Shown: one piece after another, positions 10,928 through 22,774 of the stretch | Numbering within the stretch: position 1 is the stretch's first letter | How the letters are laid out: the number at the start of each line of letters is the position of its first letter | Source of the DNA: Papaver somniferum | Lineage: Eukaryota > Streptophyta > Magnoliopsida > Ranunculales > Papaveraceae | NCBI RefSeq assembly: GCF_003573695.1 | Contig: NC_039364.1 | Location: 63,012,256 to 63,076,255, forward strand | Direction: 5' to 3' | Length of the DNA stretch: 64,000 bases | Notes under the pieces: model-generated | What the model saw: the letters and a program-made list of their open reading frames with translations, nothing else | Told to the model about the DNA's origin: nothing | The model's database searches: none | Made by a program: the position numbers and the translations under genes

Positions 10928-12480
10928 TTGGACGGACGTGATGAACTTGAGACTACTATAGGCGGCCTTTGTTTGTACGATTCCTCCAAGCTGCTCCATA
11001 CCAGTCTGGACATCCAACTTCAGGCTGGTGTTCGGTGGTAGTTTGGGAGGCATGGTAGGTATTCGACCGACCAGGGCATAAGTGGGCCTGCTGGTGGTCA
11101 TTAATGTAGTAGCCTGCTCCTGCTGAGGATCGTCTAGGATGGTTAAATCGCGCGGACGACTTGTGTTGCCATGATTGTTTCTGAGACTGATATGGACAGT
11201 CCAGATTCAAATATGTTTAATTGGGCTAGTATAACACAGCGAGAGATGTAGCCTGTACGAGTATTTCATGCATACCTCATTATCAACGTTTGGAGATTCA
11301 TGTTACTCTGCTGAGAGAAACACTCAGTCGTCATGTCGCGCTAATAATGATGAGAGTTCAGCGGAACAGGAAATACAAGGCTAGTCATGTATTAATTGAT
11401 AACGCTATAAATTCACAGGGTATAAGAGATTGTTGCTACATGCTTCAACCTGGATGAATTAGCGAAGTGAAGAAGTATTCATCATTTTATTAGTGGCTTT
11501 ATCCTTTGCAGGATGTCAGCGCGTAATTTTGGCTTTTACAATTTTAGCCTCAAATGAAAATCCACCATCAACAATAGGGTTTTACATTTTTAGCCCTGAA
11601 CTAAATCCACCATTAACACAAAGAAATCCTTATTTTCTTGTGAAAGTAAGGTCGCTCTTGTTGTTCTTTCGGGAACGACATTTTATGGGGGAGAAATCTT
11701 AATTGAACTTGTGCTTAATTGACAAATCTTTGTGGGGAGTGTGGATGTGGAATATTATAGGGGTTATCTTATATCTTTATAAACTCCTTGATGAATGCAT
11801 TTAGTTTCGGCTATATGATTGCATCTAAAAAAGTAGATATGTGCTTTTCTTTTGGTCATGAAGTATCTCTATGGAAATTTCTTTAGGATCCCACTAATTT
11901 TCGTACCTTTGTCAATTTATTGAAAAAAATGGGGAGAATTAATGTGTAGTTCACACAACAAATACATATGGTTTTCGGATCATTATGTAAGGGGGAGTGG
12001 TTTTCATGTGAGATGAATTATTGACTAAGGGGGAGTGATACATATCACCATAGTATTGTTTTCGAAGTTGTGATACAATTGAACTTTGATGCTGTGTAAT
12101 AATACTATGACACTGTATAACAATAATTGAGAGCTATTGTTTTCTCATTGTTATAGCTACGGATCTTCAACAGCGATGATGCAGAATTGAATACTTTTAG
12201 AATCATTGGAGTACTTGGAAGTGACGAAGATTTCGAGTAATGTTGAAGAACCGAGGAGATCAAGCATTTGGATGAGAAGCTACAAAGTTTATTTATTTTG
12301 TATTCCATATGTATTGATAGTGTTTTTACTAAAATTGACAAAGGGCGAGATTGTTAGAGCACTGCTCGGTCGAACTCGCAAGCGTTGCTATCTCAAGCTT
12401 GTTTGTCAAGTTTAGTTTCCAAAACTATAAGTCTTGATTTCTAGTCTATTTATAGCTAAGTCTCATATTAGGATAGTAAG

Positions 12481-15281
12481 TGAAAAGACGAGGGTACCCA
12501 AATATACCTCAATCTAAAACTTTTCCACCTATAAGTTCTTTCTCCGAAAGTGATTGTCTATAGACAGAGTCGAGACAATACAACTAATCGGTTCACACTT
12601 CGTGTGATCGTCTATGGATACGAGATCGAGACAATACAACAACGAAGTATGTTTACTTGATAAATGGTTCGGACTTAACCAAACACAATAGGATTACTAT
12701 CAAGTAAATAGGAATTAACGTTTGTGTATTTTACTTCTAATTATAATAAAAACAATTATAATTGCGGAAATAGAAAATTAAAAGACACGGTAACATTTTG
12801 TTAACGAGGAAACCGCAAATGCAGAAAAACCCCGGGACCGTGTCCAGAATTGAATACTCTCAGGATTAAGTCGCCATACAAAATCAAACCAACTTCGTAT
12901 AGTTGAGACCAAGCAACTAAAACTATAGTTCACCTAGTTCCGTCTGTATTCCCACGCCTCCAACTTGTAATAAGTCACATACTTGGAACAATTCCTTTGG
13001 TTCGTATTCCAAACAGTAAAGGAACAACAAATCTGTTTGGTAGCAACTCTTTTCAACCAAGTGATGTGAGTTCGACAAAAGGATCTTCCGTTTATCCCAA
13101 TAAACTCCTTTGTCGGGTCCTTAGATCTATCTAATAACAACTACCAAAGTAATTGTCAAGATTTTGCAATCAATACTTTGAATCACAAAGAATTGTATTG
13201 ATGACGATCTACTCAACTAATCAATCCAATCTACCACAAGGATAAACCGATTATAGTTGGATCCTCTTTAATCGAAACAAGTATTATGCACACCAAAGAT
13301 TATGAATCCAAATCAGAAATCTTCTTCGTCTTCAAATCTTCTTAGATATTCAATAAACACCTGCACACAATCAACTTGAACATCTTGCGATCAATCACGC
13401 ACAGAACGGAGTCTGTTAACAATGAATTATCACAAGACGTCTTTAGATCTACAAACAGTCTAAAGATCCCCGTCGAAACTTCGACCTAGTTTGAGTGAAT
13501 CTTATATCAGAAGAGAATATTCTCAAGCATAAACAAACTAGGTGCAATCAAAGTTTAACAACCGTTAGTCAATCAAATCAATCGAAAACTAATAATAAAC
13601 CGCAATTATCTAGTTTCCCACCAACAATACTTATAGAGCTTCTCAATCCCAAAGAAGTCTTTAAACCGAGCGGTCGTAAGAGATTTCGCCTAATTAGGTT
13701 ACTTTCCTCTCTGAATAGGCGGCTCCACCAGTAACAATACAACTAGGTAGTTTTGCTGGCTTTGAGGATTAGTTTGCTCGAAATGCAAACTTTGATATTT
13801 ATAGACCAAGGAAGTTTGGACACCAAGGAATTTCCAAAACCGAAAATATTCTCAAGATATGCAATATATTTCCAAATTCGTTTTCCATAATTCCTGGAAA
13901 TGCTTTGTCCAAACATTGACCGAAAATCTCTTAGAAAATCTCCAAGTAAATGCACATTACTAATTTTACATTTTCCAAAAATAAAATTAAAAACCTTAAT
14001 TAAAAGATTCTCAATTTATTTTTCCGATCTGGGATTTTCCTTTAGCTATCAAGGAATATCTTTGAACAATTAAAGATAAGCGCTATTGCACATGTTCAAA
14101 GTATGTCGACATCTTAACTTTGTAAGTCCTCTTTCTTACTTACAACCTTGAAACTGATTTGCCACACTTCCAAACAAGTTTAGAATTGGTTCATCTGACT
14201 TTCAAGAACTATGTGATTGATTAAGAACACTCAATCACCAAACATGGGTTTCACGGTTCTACCAAAACAAGTTTCGGGTCTACCTCAATGTGGGTACTGG
14301 AATTAGTCACACTAGCTTTCCAAAATTCGGTTGACTAGGTACTAGGATCCGTTCCCACATATATATGGTATCTAACTTGTATTTGTTGCACATGTCCATA
14401 GGATCAATTCCCTATATCTAAAAACGTGTTGCGCATGTTCATAGGATCGGTTCCAAATAACTAGAAACTTGCTGCACCACTTACAAGGATCGATTCCCCT
14501 TTGTAATCGGTTGCACCTCTTACTAGGATCGGTTCCCCTTTGCCTAGAGTTGGTCATACCAATTACAACAAATCGATCATACCATCTCAGGTGATTACTT
14601 AAGATCGATTTCACTAATAAAAGTCATACCAATACAAAAGTCAGGCCTTGTGAATAGTTTTACCAATAACATAAGCAATTCATGAGCGGTTATACTAATC
14701 ACACATATTGGTAGTTCAATAGATATGCAATGAATAACAATACCAATAAGCCTAGCAATTTCCCTTTCGATTCACGAAACAAGTTCATAAATTTACTTCC
14801 TTTAAAAGAATGTAATACATTGTTTCCTAGGATGAAATCTTCACCTCATACCCATACATAATAGCATTCAAACGATTATGTCAATGTTTTATATACGAAG
14901 TTCAAAAGATAAGCGTTATACTTCGTATTGTATTCCTTAATACTACGTCTAACTAAAGTATAATCATTCATGTCTTCGTTTTTATGTTTTCAATATGCAC
15001 GACTTGAAAGATACGTCAGAGAATGAAACAGTTCAAGTCAAATATTACTAACCTCAAGTGGAAGGATGATGTTGTCGTTGTAGCTCCGTACTTCTTCACT
15101 TCTTCAAGTCTTCACGTAATACTTGTAATGTCTCATATCCTAATACTTTCAAGCTAACCTATACAAAGTTGACTCTAGTACATAATCAAGAGACTCTTTA
15201 AATGATTTTGGCTCACTAAAATATGACAACCAAACTTGACATACTAACGCATGGTCGGTTCAACCGAGCTATGCTCTAACA
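12481..15281 (-). mobile_element. Solo LTR of SIRE-type copia, nested in a sister LTR
   Basis: 2801 bases, TGAAAAGACGAGGG...GCTCTAACA; on the minus strand it starts TGTTAGAGCATAGCTCGG and ends CGTCTTTTCA. It is flanked by a perfect GTAAG duplication (12476-12480 and 15282-15286). Its minus strand contains the same GGTCCCGGGGTTTTTCTGC block (near 12820-12850) as the host LTR, so both are one family in opposite orientation. No internal region or second LTR is present, so it is the product of LTR-LTR recombination. Confidence 0.85.
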
Positions 15282-15758
15282 GTAAGTGTAATTGAGCCTT
15301 AGACTCTACGACGTTTATCGATTGAAGACGAAGAACTACTCAAGGGAACTTGTGGAACTTCATCAAAAAAAGGTATGTGGAGACTTGAACTTATCTATCA
15401 CTCAAAATTTTATCTACTCTATCTCCTATTTTGAGACAAAAGTCGTATTGCTATATAGACTTCAATTATACACATTTGCTATTTCGAGCCGAGTTTATCT
15501 CGCTTATCTATTTCTCGAAATATGTGTTGGTAAGATTTCTCTTTAGCCAAGTTCATCTTTACTCGTGACGAAATTCATGTTGATTATTTCAATAACTTGA
15601 ACATCGCTTTGATGAAAGTAGTTTGTGAATAAAAACTATTTAACATCCTCTAAGAAAGTTTCAATGATTGAAATGAGAGTTTAGAACAAGTAACCAGGTT
15701 TGGATATAAACATAGTGTGTTTTAACATTTGTGTAAAAGTCCAAAACCGGGAACCCAA

Positions 15759-15923
15759 AGTATGCGTACCCGTACGCGTACTGGCAGTTGTTGGAAATCC
15801 GGGTAAGTATGCATACCCGTACGCATACTGGCGGAAGTTTCACGTCCGTGAATTTATGCTGGAGTTTGGAAGTGAAAAACAAACTCAATCCGGTTACTAA
15901 GTATGCATACCCGTTTTCATACT
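15759..15923. repeat. Three palindromes in SIRE-type LTR
   Basis: Near-perfect palindromes with 11-base arms and a CC spacer: AGTATGCGTAC-CC-GTACGCGTACT (15759-15782), AGTATGCATAC-CC-GTACGCATACT (15806-15829) and a more decayed copy (15900-15923). One or two mismatches each. Confidence 0.85.
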
Positions 15924-17543
15924 TAGGTAGTTTACTTTCTAAAATCGGTTTGTTCATGAGCTAAAACATTTATATAATAAGGAATGCAATCTTTGCAAAC
16001 CGCGGCTATAATGTTCATGAATTGATTCGAGTGAATCAAAACCGATTTTGCTTCGACTTTGTCTTGTATACTTCTATAAGATCTAAGAAATTGAACAACT
16101 CTCCAACTATTTCATTTGAGTCATTTGAACTAGTTATGGTAAAGATGAATAAGGTTGATATGAAAGTGCTCATATGGATAACCATTGGTTAACTATTTTT
16201 CAAACGACTAAGTGTACACGTTTAGGTACGGTTACTCAAACCTAAATGAAGTTACATTTCATTTTTGTATGACAAGCTAAGTTCGATCTAATGGTTGAAA
16301 GATATTATCTTGAATCTAATCAGGTTTTCATCTAACGGTGAATATTGAATGCTTTGTTACCAAGGTAACTTAGATTGCAAACCCTGATTTGAAATCTATA
16401 TAACGGAGAACTCTAGCAACTGGGAAACTTAATCCCCACACCTCCTGTGTGATACTAGTTGTATAAGCTAGAGTCGATTCTCCTTTAACCTTAGGTTTTT
16501 CACGAAACCATGTCGGTTAACGACTTAAAGACTTCATTGGGATTGTGAAGCCAGACCCAACTATTTTCTCTATAGTTGCGTGATCTGATCTTGTTGTTTC
16601 TATCGTGATTGAGTACAATCGTAAGATTGGCTTGAGATTTGTATCTCCGATAGGCAAGATAGAAAAGTAGTCACAAACACCTTTGTCTCATCGTTTGTGA
16701 TTCTATAATATCTTGTTTCACTAATCGATTAAGATTAATGTTAGGTGATTGATAATACTAGGTTGTTCTTCGGGAATATAAGTCCGGGTTATCAATTGGT
16801 TCCTGTTCACCTTGATTTATCAAAAGACGGAACAAAAACTCGTAGGTATATCTGTGGGAGGCAAATTTATCTATTCAATAGACTTTTCTGTGTGATACAG
16901 ATTTGTTTATCAAGTCTTCGACTTTGGGTCGTAGAAACTCTTAGTTGTGGGTGAGATCAGCTAAGGGAATCAAGTGCATAGTATCCTGCTGGTACTAGAG
17001 ACGTAAGGAGCACGACTGTACCTTGAATCAGTGTGAGATTGATTAGGGTTCAACTATATTCCAGACCGAATTTAGCTTTATAGTAGGCTAGTGTCTGTAG
17101 CGGCTAAATACAGTGTGGTGTTCAAATCTGGACTAGGTCCCGGGGTTTTTCTGCATTTAAGGTTTCCTCGTTAACAGAACTTCTGGTGTATGTGTTATTT
17201 CTTTTCCGCATTATATTTTTTTATATAATTGAAATATCACAGGTTGTGCGTTGAATCGATCAACTGGTAAATCCAACCTTTGGTTGTTGATTGAAATTGA
17301 TTGATCCTTGAACATTGGTCTTTGGTACCGTTCAAGTTATCTCTGTTATATTCAATCAAGCTCGCAAATTATTATTTGTTTGATTGCGTATTGAATTGAG
17401 TGATTGAGATATAACTCTTTGATATACTTTTCTTAAGATTGAGTCTAACTGTCTAGTTGATTCTCTTGTAAGTATATTGGAGTTAGTCCATACAGATTGC
17501 TAAGCAAAATATTGGGTGAGGTTGTTAAACCCCCGCTTTTTCA

Positions 17544-18224
17544 GTCAATATAATCTAGGAAGTTTACAACCAGAAGATGCATAGAGATGATGAAAATACA
17601 ACCAGAAAATCCCGTGACTTGCTGAGAAAGGAAAAAAAAAGTGATTTTTGAAGATAAACTCGAGCTTTTATTATGTTATGGTGTATATATAATGAAGGAG
17701 GGAGCCAGAGAGATAGAGAGATCGATGGTTTGGGAAGCTACAAAGATGAATCGAGAGATGTAGAGAGATTTGCAGCAGCAGGAGCAGGAAGAAGAAGAAT
17801 CTTAAGAACATATAACTGTTGAAGATGGATGTTTATTGTAGTGTCGTATATTCCATTAACAGAAGCGTCTCAAGTTTGTAGCTGTGCAACGATTTGTAAC
17901 AGTGAGTCTGCAACACCAATCCCCATCACTTGGATAATGGAGAAAGCCATGTTTCACAATTGATTGGTGTATATATGCTTAGTCTTAAGTACTTTTGATG
18001 CGCCATGCTTATAATCTACAATTAATATTCTAGAAATCTATTTTTGGCAAAGAACAAAGTCAACAGAAAGAGCTATAATTGATAAGAATCATTATATGAA
18101 CCAATTGATTTTGATTAACTGTGGAATCCCGAGTTCTAGTTTCTTCCAATATTGTTATCGTATTCTTTTACATATTTGTTTTATGTTTAATCAAAATTAG
18201 GTCTAAAATCAAATCTTCACAAGT
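17544..18224. other. Sparse region, possible tiny transporter gene relic
   Basis: No intact ORF. Minus strand 17880-17953 can be read as AFSIIQVMGIGVADSLLQIV, faintly like an ABCC-type membrane helix, with a stop soon after. This is too short to call. The rest is AT-rich DNA without recognised structure. Confidence 0.2.
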
Positions 18225-19799
18225 ATGAGTAACGAATCACTTTTTATCACTTTCTACAACACATCATATGCCGGTATAGCTTACTTTCCTGACCATGCCC
18301 AATGCGTCATTGGTACATATATGCCTACGTTGAATGCCTTTATAGGAAGTATGAACATCCAAGGAATGGAATGCAATTTGCCTCATCAAGTATGGCAACA
18401 ATCATCTCTTGCATCGCAATATCGAGTCAGATGATATGAGTTACCATACTGTTGCAATTTCCTCACAATTAGAAGATATGAGCGATAATGTGTTGGACCA
18501 TCAATGCTGCAACTCATTACGTCTGCCTACGTACCTTGAAGGGATCAATCACTGACCGCAGTTCATCCTCGAAGGGACAAGCAACATAAGCTAACTTGTA
18601 AACAAAGGCTATGGCGAAGCAAAAAGTCTAGTCCGTGTAGGAAAAAAATCGCAACTTTTATGCTTAAGCATCATAAAGCTCTCTTGACCAAGCCACAATG
18701 ATATTTTGGCATCATATAGGCTAAGCTATGAAGCTTTAGTCAAATTTTCTCTATATGAACCTTCAACCAACTACCCCTCCCTATATATGTTTATTGACAT
18801 TTATATAAATCAAAGTTGGGAAGCACATTGATGTGCTTGCTTCACTGTTCATGGCCGTTTCCATGTAACTCCGAATAAAGCATTATGATAGTTGTGTTTC
18901 TGTTATGGTCCATATGCCAATTCCAATATTACGTTATGATAACGCAAAATTCTCTCGGCCAGGCTGTTATGGCGTAATGCGCTATTGTAGCGCGTTATTG
19001 TCCTTTAGCCAATAGCCTGCGAAATGCGCTATAGTAGTGCTACTTTGCTCAAGTCTATGGATGGAGAAAAACAGTTTGCTGGTTTTTTAGGGAATTGAAG
19101 AGACTGACCTGTTGTCGAGACTCCTCGACCGAGCAAACTGTTGAACCTCACACAGATACACTGCAAAGGGAGTGCTTAGATTCGAGAGATCAATCTGTAG
19201 GACTCCGGCCTAAACCAAGTCAATGGCCGTTCCAGAGTCAATTTGGTCATAAAAAGGGAGATGGGTTGATCTGTAGGAGGGAAGCTGAGAATTGTGTATG
19301 ATCAATGATGATCAAGGATTGTGGATGTGTTGAAGGTTTCTGCAAATTTATGAACTGCTGAAGTTGAGTTTTGTGAATAAGTTTTAATCGAGTTGTTGAC
19401 GAATGATGAACCTTCTCTATTGTCCTCGATTTGGACCTATTTATGTTGCAAGAATGATGAACACCCTGATACCTGTAAGTGTGACGGTTTCTTGAGTGAA
19501 AGAGTGGGAAAGTGGAATATCGTGGTGAAACCAGTTCCGGGTCGTGCGGAGACTTGGTTAACCTTCCACCCACTACTTTTATAACTCCTTCAACCGTTGC
19601 ACGACTTACTCACATTCTCATCGTGGATGAATCCACGTGTCGTAGGCCGCCAGACCAAAACCCTAATTGATATCCCCCATGTGACGTGATTGATGTCTCA
19701 CGAATCGTGGAGCCTTCACGACAGACGTGTATTTGACTAGTCAGGTTGACTGATTAGACAATGAGTCTAGGGTTTGTTGAACTGAGCATGGATGACGAA

Positions 19800-20140
19800 T
19801 TGCTCAATAGAAAATTCGAGTAACTGAATTACTAAATATTGATGGTTGGATCAATTTGAGCAATTGAGCAAGTATTACGAATTACTTAATATTGATAGTT
19901 GGGCGATTGAGCAAGTATTGCTCAATTCGAAGAATTACTGAATATTGATAGTTGGATCAATATGCGAGCAATTGAGCAAGTGTTGCTCGATTCGACGAAT
20001 TACTGAATATTGATAGTTGGATCGCAATTTGAGAAAGTATTGCTCGACTCAACTAATTACTGATAAATTACTGGATATTGATAGTGAATCAATATTCGAG
20101 CGACTGAGCAAGTATTGCTCAATTTGACGAATTATTTATT
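19800..20140. repeat. ~65-bp tandem array with two hairpins per unit
   Basis: About five diverged units containing GAATTACTGAATATTGATAG and GAGCAAGTATTGCTC. Perfect hairpins include ATATTGAT-AGTTGG-ATCAATAT (19942-19963), ATTGAGCAA-GTA-TTGCTCAAT (19906-19926) and ATATTGAT-AGTGA-ATCAATAT (20075-20095). The copia element at 31539 inserted in the matching array of the other LTR. Confidence 0.8.
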
Positions 20141-21589
20141 TATTGGTGATGTGAACCAATAAAATATTAATTAAAATATTGGTAGATTACCGAATATTAT
20201 ATAATTAATTCGCGTGTTGCTTGATGGATCAACATAAATTTATTTAGTGTTTGAACTTGCTCAGAATAATGATTTATTGAGCGTTTGTTCGAAAACCCTA
20301 ATTTTTGATCAATTGCTCATTAGTCGACGAATTGCTGAAAATAGGTCATGAGCGAAGGAGGGACCGACCACATGAGACTATGGACGTCCATGTGATGCCC
20401 AATTGCTCGAGTGAGCGTACACCAGGGTCCTGAGTTGGCCAGTTGGTGAAGGAATGATGATTAAATGCAGGTTTCATCATTTATTGAAATAGTGCTGGAT
20501 TGAGCATTAGGTGATAAAACCTAATTATAGAAAAGTGATGGACCGAGGTGGCATGAGACCGGCCTTTGGTGGTCGTGGTACCGCTGATGGGCGTTTGCAC
20601 AAACTCTGAGTTGGTTATGAAGAGTTTGGACCCAATATGAGCGATTGCGCAAATTAGGTCAAAAGTGTGAAAACGTGTGGGACCGGCTTTGTGCAAGCCC
20701 TAGGGATGATCTTGGTCGGTCAAGAAGGCATGCACGTGTTACCATGATGTCCGAGTTTAGTTTCAGTATTTTCTGATGTGCGTTCGAGCAATATTTTGGA
20801 TTTTTAGAAGAGTTCGATCTTTGACTGAAATCCTCGATTTTTTGCTCGAATGAGCAAGTATACTCGTTTGATCACTATTTTGTGAATATTCAAATAATAA
20901 TATTTTAATATATTTTCGTGAGTAACCTAGTCGGTCGTGTGACCATATTGACTTTTGGTTTTTCATGGTTTGCGCAATATTTGAGAAAATATGGAGAAAC
21001 CATGATTTTTGCTGAAACAAGGAAGTTTCACAAGATGAGAAAAATAACAATTTATGAAAGATTAGGGATTGCAAGGTGCGGGACCGGCCACGGCTAGGGT
21101 ATGGCCGGCCGGCTAAGTTGCTCGATCCCGCAACACCTTTCCCTATTTTATATTATTATTTTTCATGAAACCACGAAAATAGGGAGAAACCATGAAAATA
21201 TGAAAGAACCATGAGTTTTGCTCAAACAAGAAAAGTTGTTAGAATGGAGGAGTCTTCATGAGTTCATGAAAGCAACAAAAATAAGGAAAAATAATGGAGG
21301 AAGCATGGGACCGGCCACGGCAAAGGCACGGTCGGTCGGCCGGTGGGCCCGGCCCATCGGCGCTTCTCCATTATTTTAATGTTATTATTTTCTCTCTCCT
21401 ATTTTATGCAGGATTCCTCATTTTTCCATGTTTTCGCATGCTCATTCGTGCATTTGGGTGTTCGTTCGTGCATCATTGTCAAGTACACTTGCACCATTTT
21501 GTGGGGCTTACTCAGTGGTAGTCCAGATGCCCGATTATTGAGTATTTATTACTAATTTATGAAATTCAGTGGAGAATGATTCATGAATC

Positions 21590-21860
21590 TGAGTAATAAA
21601 AGTGAATAGTTTTTCATTATCAATCCATAGGATCAGCCGTGGATTCGACCATGAATTCGGAATAATAAAGTTACCTATTACCATCCCATGAGATCAGCCG
21701 TGAATTCGATCATGAAATCGGAGTAACGAGATAATATAACATAGTTGTTTATTGCCATCCCATGAGATCAAGTCGTGGATTCGATCATGAAATTGGAGCA
21801 AAACATAATTGTTTATTGCCATTCCATGGGATCAGGCCGTGGAGTCCACCGTAGAATAGG
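21590..21860. repeat. ~70-bp tandem array in LTR
   Basis: Four diverged units built on CCATGAGATCAGCCGTG, ATTCGA(C/T)CATGAA and (A/T)CGGA(G/A)TAA. The same array is present at 38710-38980 in the other LTR. Confidence 0.75.
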
Positions 21861-21989
21861 AGCAAAAATAGATCATTATGGGAATTCAGTGGTGAATGTC
21901 ACGGCAGAATTAATCTATTGCAGAAAGGATATTAGCGTCACATCCATTCTGAATGGTGCATAGTCAGGGATTCACGGGTGTTCGCTTAC

Positions 21990-22270
21990 GACCTGAAGAC
22001 GTTATTGCTCTCAATCTTACGGAGAACCGCCTGGATCTATAAACGATCTCTCTACATAGTCCGGGAACAGTGAGTGTCACCGACGTCCTGAAGGCGTTAT
22101 TGCTCTCAATCTTACAGAGAACCTCCCAATCGTTCTTCTATGTAGAGGGTGGTCTCTCTCATGTAGTCAGAGAACAGTAAGAATCATCGACGTCCTGAAG
22201 GCGTCATTGCTCTCAATCTTACGGAGAACCGCCCAATTACGTTATTCTACATAGAGGGCACAATGAAATT
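21990..22270. repeat. ~100-bp tandem array in LTR
   Basis: Three units sharing CTGAAGGCGTTATTGCTCTC, AATCTTACGGAGAACC and CTACATAG, starting near 21990, 22088 and 22195. They recur at 39110-39375 in the other LTR. Confidence 0.8.
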
Positions 22271-22425
22271 CCAGGGATCGAACGCTCAGCTAGTGGAGGC
22301 TTTTCGAAAGACATATTCATCATGGTTTCGTAAAATATGAATCATCACATGCTTGAAAGCCGTGTCAGAAGCATGCAGTATCGTGATTTTACGGTTTGTA
22401 TTTTGTTGAAAATCCACCATCTACA

Positions 22426-22440
22426 TTAAGTCCCCTGCTT
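22426..22440 (-). promoter_or_regulatory. Polypurine tract
   Basis: Minus strand AGCAGGGGACTTAA directly precedes the 3' LTR start, as expected for plus-strand priming. Confidence 0.7.
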
Positions 22441-22745
22441 AGTGGAGAACAATCATGTTTTTCAGTAAGCATTAAATGGTGATTTTCAGTCTACGAGATC
22501 AGTGGTTGAACTCGGTCTACAAAGGCATTTTTTAGAACCCTCGATTTGCTCCAATGGTGTCATGTACGAGCAAATGATCGGGTGAGGACCCTGATAGTGT
22601 GATAGAGTGTGATTCCGTGAGCACGAAGAGATGAAGCATCGCTGATTTGGTCGGTCAAAAGTCCAATTTTGGTCGATTTAGGATTTATGGGCCCGAGTCC
22701 AAAAAAGGAAACCCGTGTTTTATTAGGTTTTGGAAATAAAATTAA

Positions 22746-22753
22746 TATAAAAG
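22746..22753 (+). promoter_or_regulatory. TATA box of the captured PMD gene
   Basis: TATAAAAG about 30 bases upstream of a CT-rich leader (CACCTCCCTCTCTTCACC, from 22794) and in the right direction for the PMD gene. It lies inside the element, outside the LTR. Confidence 0.55.
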
Positions 22754-22774
22754 GGAAGAAGCCATAAAATTATT

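Larger units (their letters stand above)
1..11573 (-). mobile_element. Tat-like Ty3/gypsy element carrying antisense PMD gene (right part), interrupted
   Basis: Right-hand part of a minus-strand LTR retrotransposon; its left end lies outside the window. In element order it shows the 5' LTR (2699-4730 continued at 10933-11573), a primer-binding site (2679-2696), a gag pseudogene (1615-2622) and, antisense, the 3' half of a PMD-associated gene (2-1177). Layout, primer site and LTR start match the better preserved element at 19056-39546, so the two belong to one lineage but are clearly diverged. The primer site TGGCGACCACAGTGGGAG resembles the tRNA-Arg-type sites of Tat/Ogre elements (family knowledge). 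No reverse transcriptase is visible. The LTR end at 11573 is set by similarity of its last bases (CCACCATCAACA) to the end of the related LTR (CCACCATCTACA). It appears inserted in the copia internal region that continues at 11574. Confidence 0.7.
2699..11573 (-). repeat. LTR of Tat-like element, split by insertion 4731-10932
   Basis: Starts TGTTTGTGGGTG at 2699 next to the primer site and ends ...CCATCAACA at 11573, about 2.7 kb without the insert. The first 300 bases align with the LTR at 30723 (shared AAATGCACTGCA, GGGAGTGCTTA and TCCGTCCTAAACCAAG, among others). Its middle is made of roughly 213-bp diverged units, each with a hairpin (see the array at 3657). The last 90 bases contain a two-copy direct repeat of about 45 bp (11531-11573 and 11578-11620); the second copy lies beyond the assigned LTR end, so that boundary has some uncertainty. 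Confidence 0.65.
11574..17543 (+). mobile_element. SIRE/Maximus-type Ty1/copia element, 3' part
   Basis: Plus-strand copia remnant. 11574-12351 is the 3' internal region, with no intact ORF. It ends in the purine tract AAAGGGCGAGAT followed by the 3' LTR, which starts TGTTAGAGCACTGCTCGG at 12352 and ends CCCCGCTTTTTCA at 17543. About 2.4 kb of LTR remains after removing the solo LTR at 12481-15281. Late in the LTR lies the block around GGTCCCGGGGTTTTTCTGC and TTTCCTCGTTAACA (17130-17180), which I recognise from SIRE-type LTRs. The 5' part probably lies left of the window, beyond the gypsy element that ends at 11573. Confidence 0.6.
19056..22425 (-). repeat. 3' LTR of the PMD-carrying element
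   Basis: 3370 bases aligned throughout with 30723-39546 minus its copia insert. The plus strand begins TATGGATGG (TGTGGATGG in the partner) and ends CCACCATCTACA. It holds three separate tandem arrays (19800-20140, 21590-21860, 21990-22270). Confidence 0.9.

Noticed and set aside
17880..17953. ABCC transporter exon
   Set aside because: Only about 20 residues of weak similarity with a nearby stop; kept only as a note.
18931..19050. Possible CRISPR-like or satellite array
   Set aside because: Few diverged units in an LTR of a plant genome, with no fixed repeat/spacer alternation.
21294..21555. Small plus-strand ORFs repeated at 38414-38675
   Set aside because: LTR sequence present in both LTRs; frames not maintained and no known domain.
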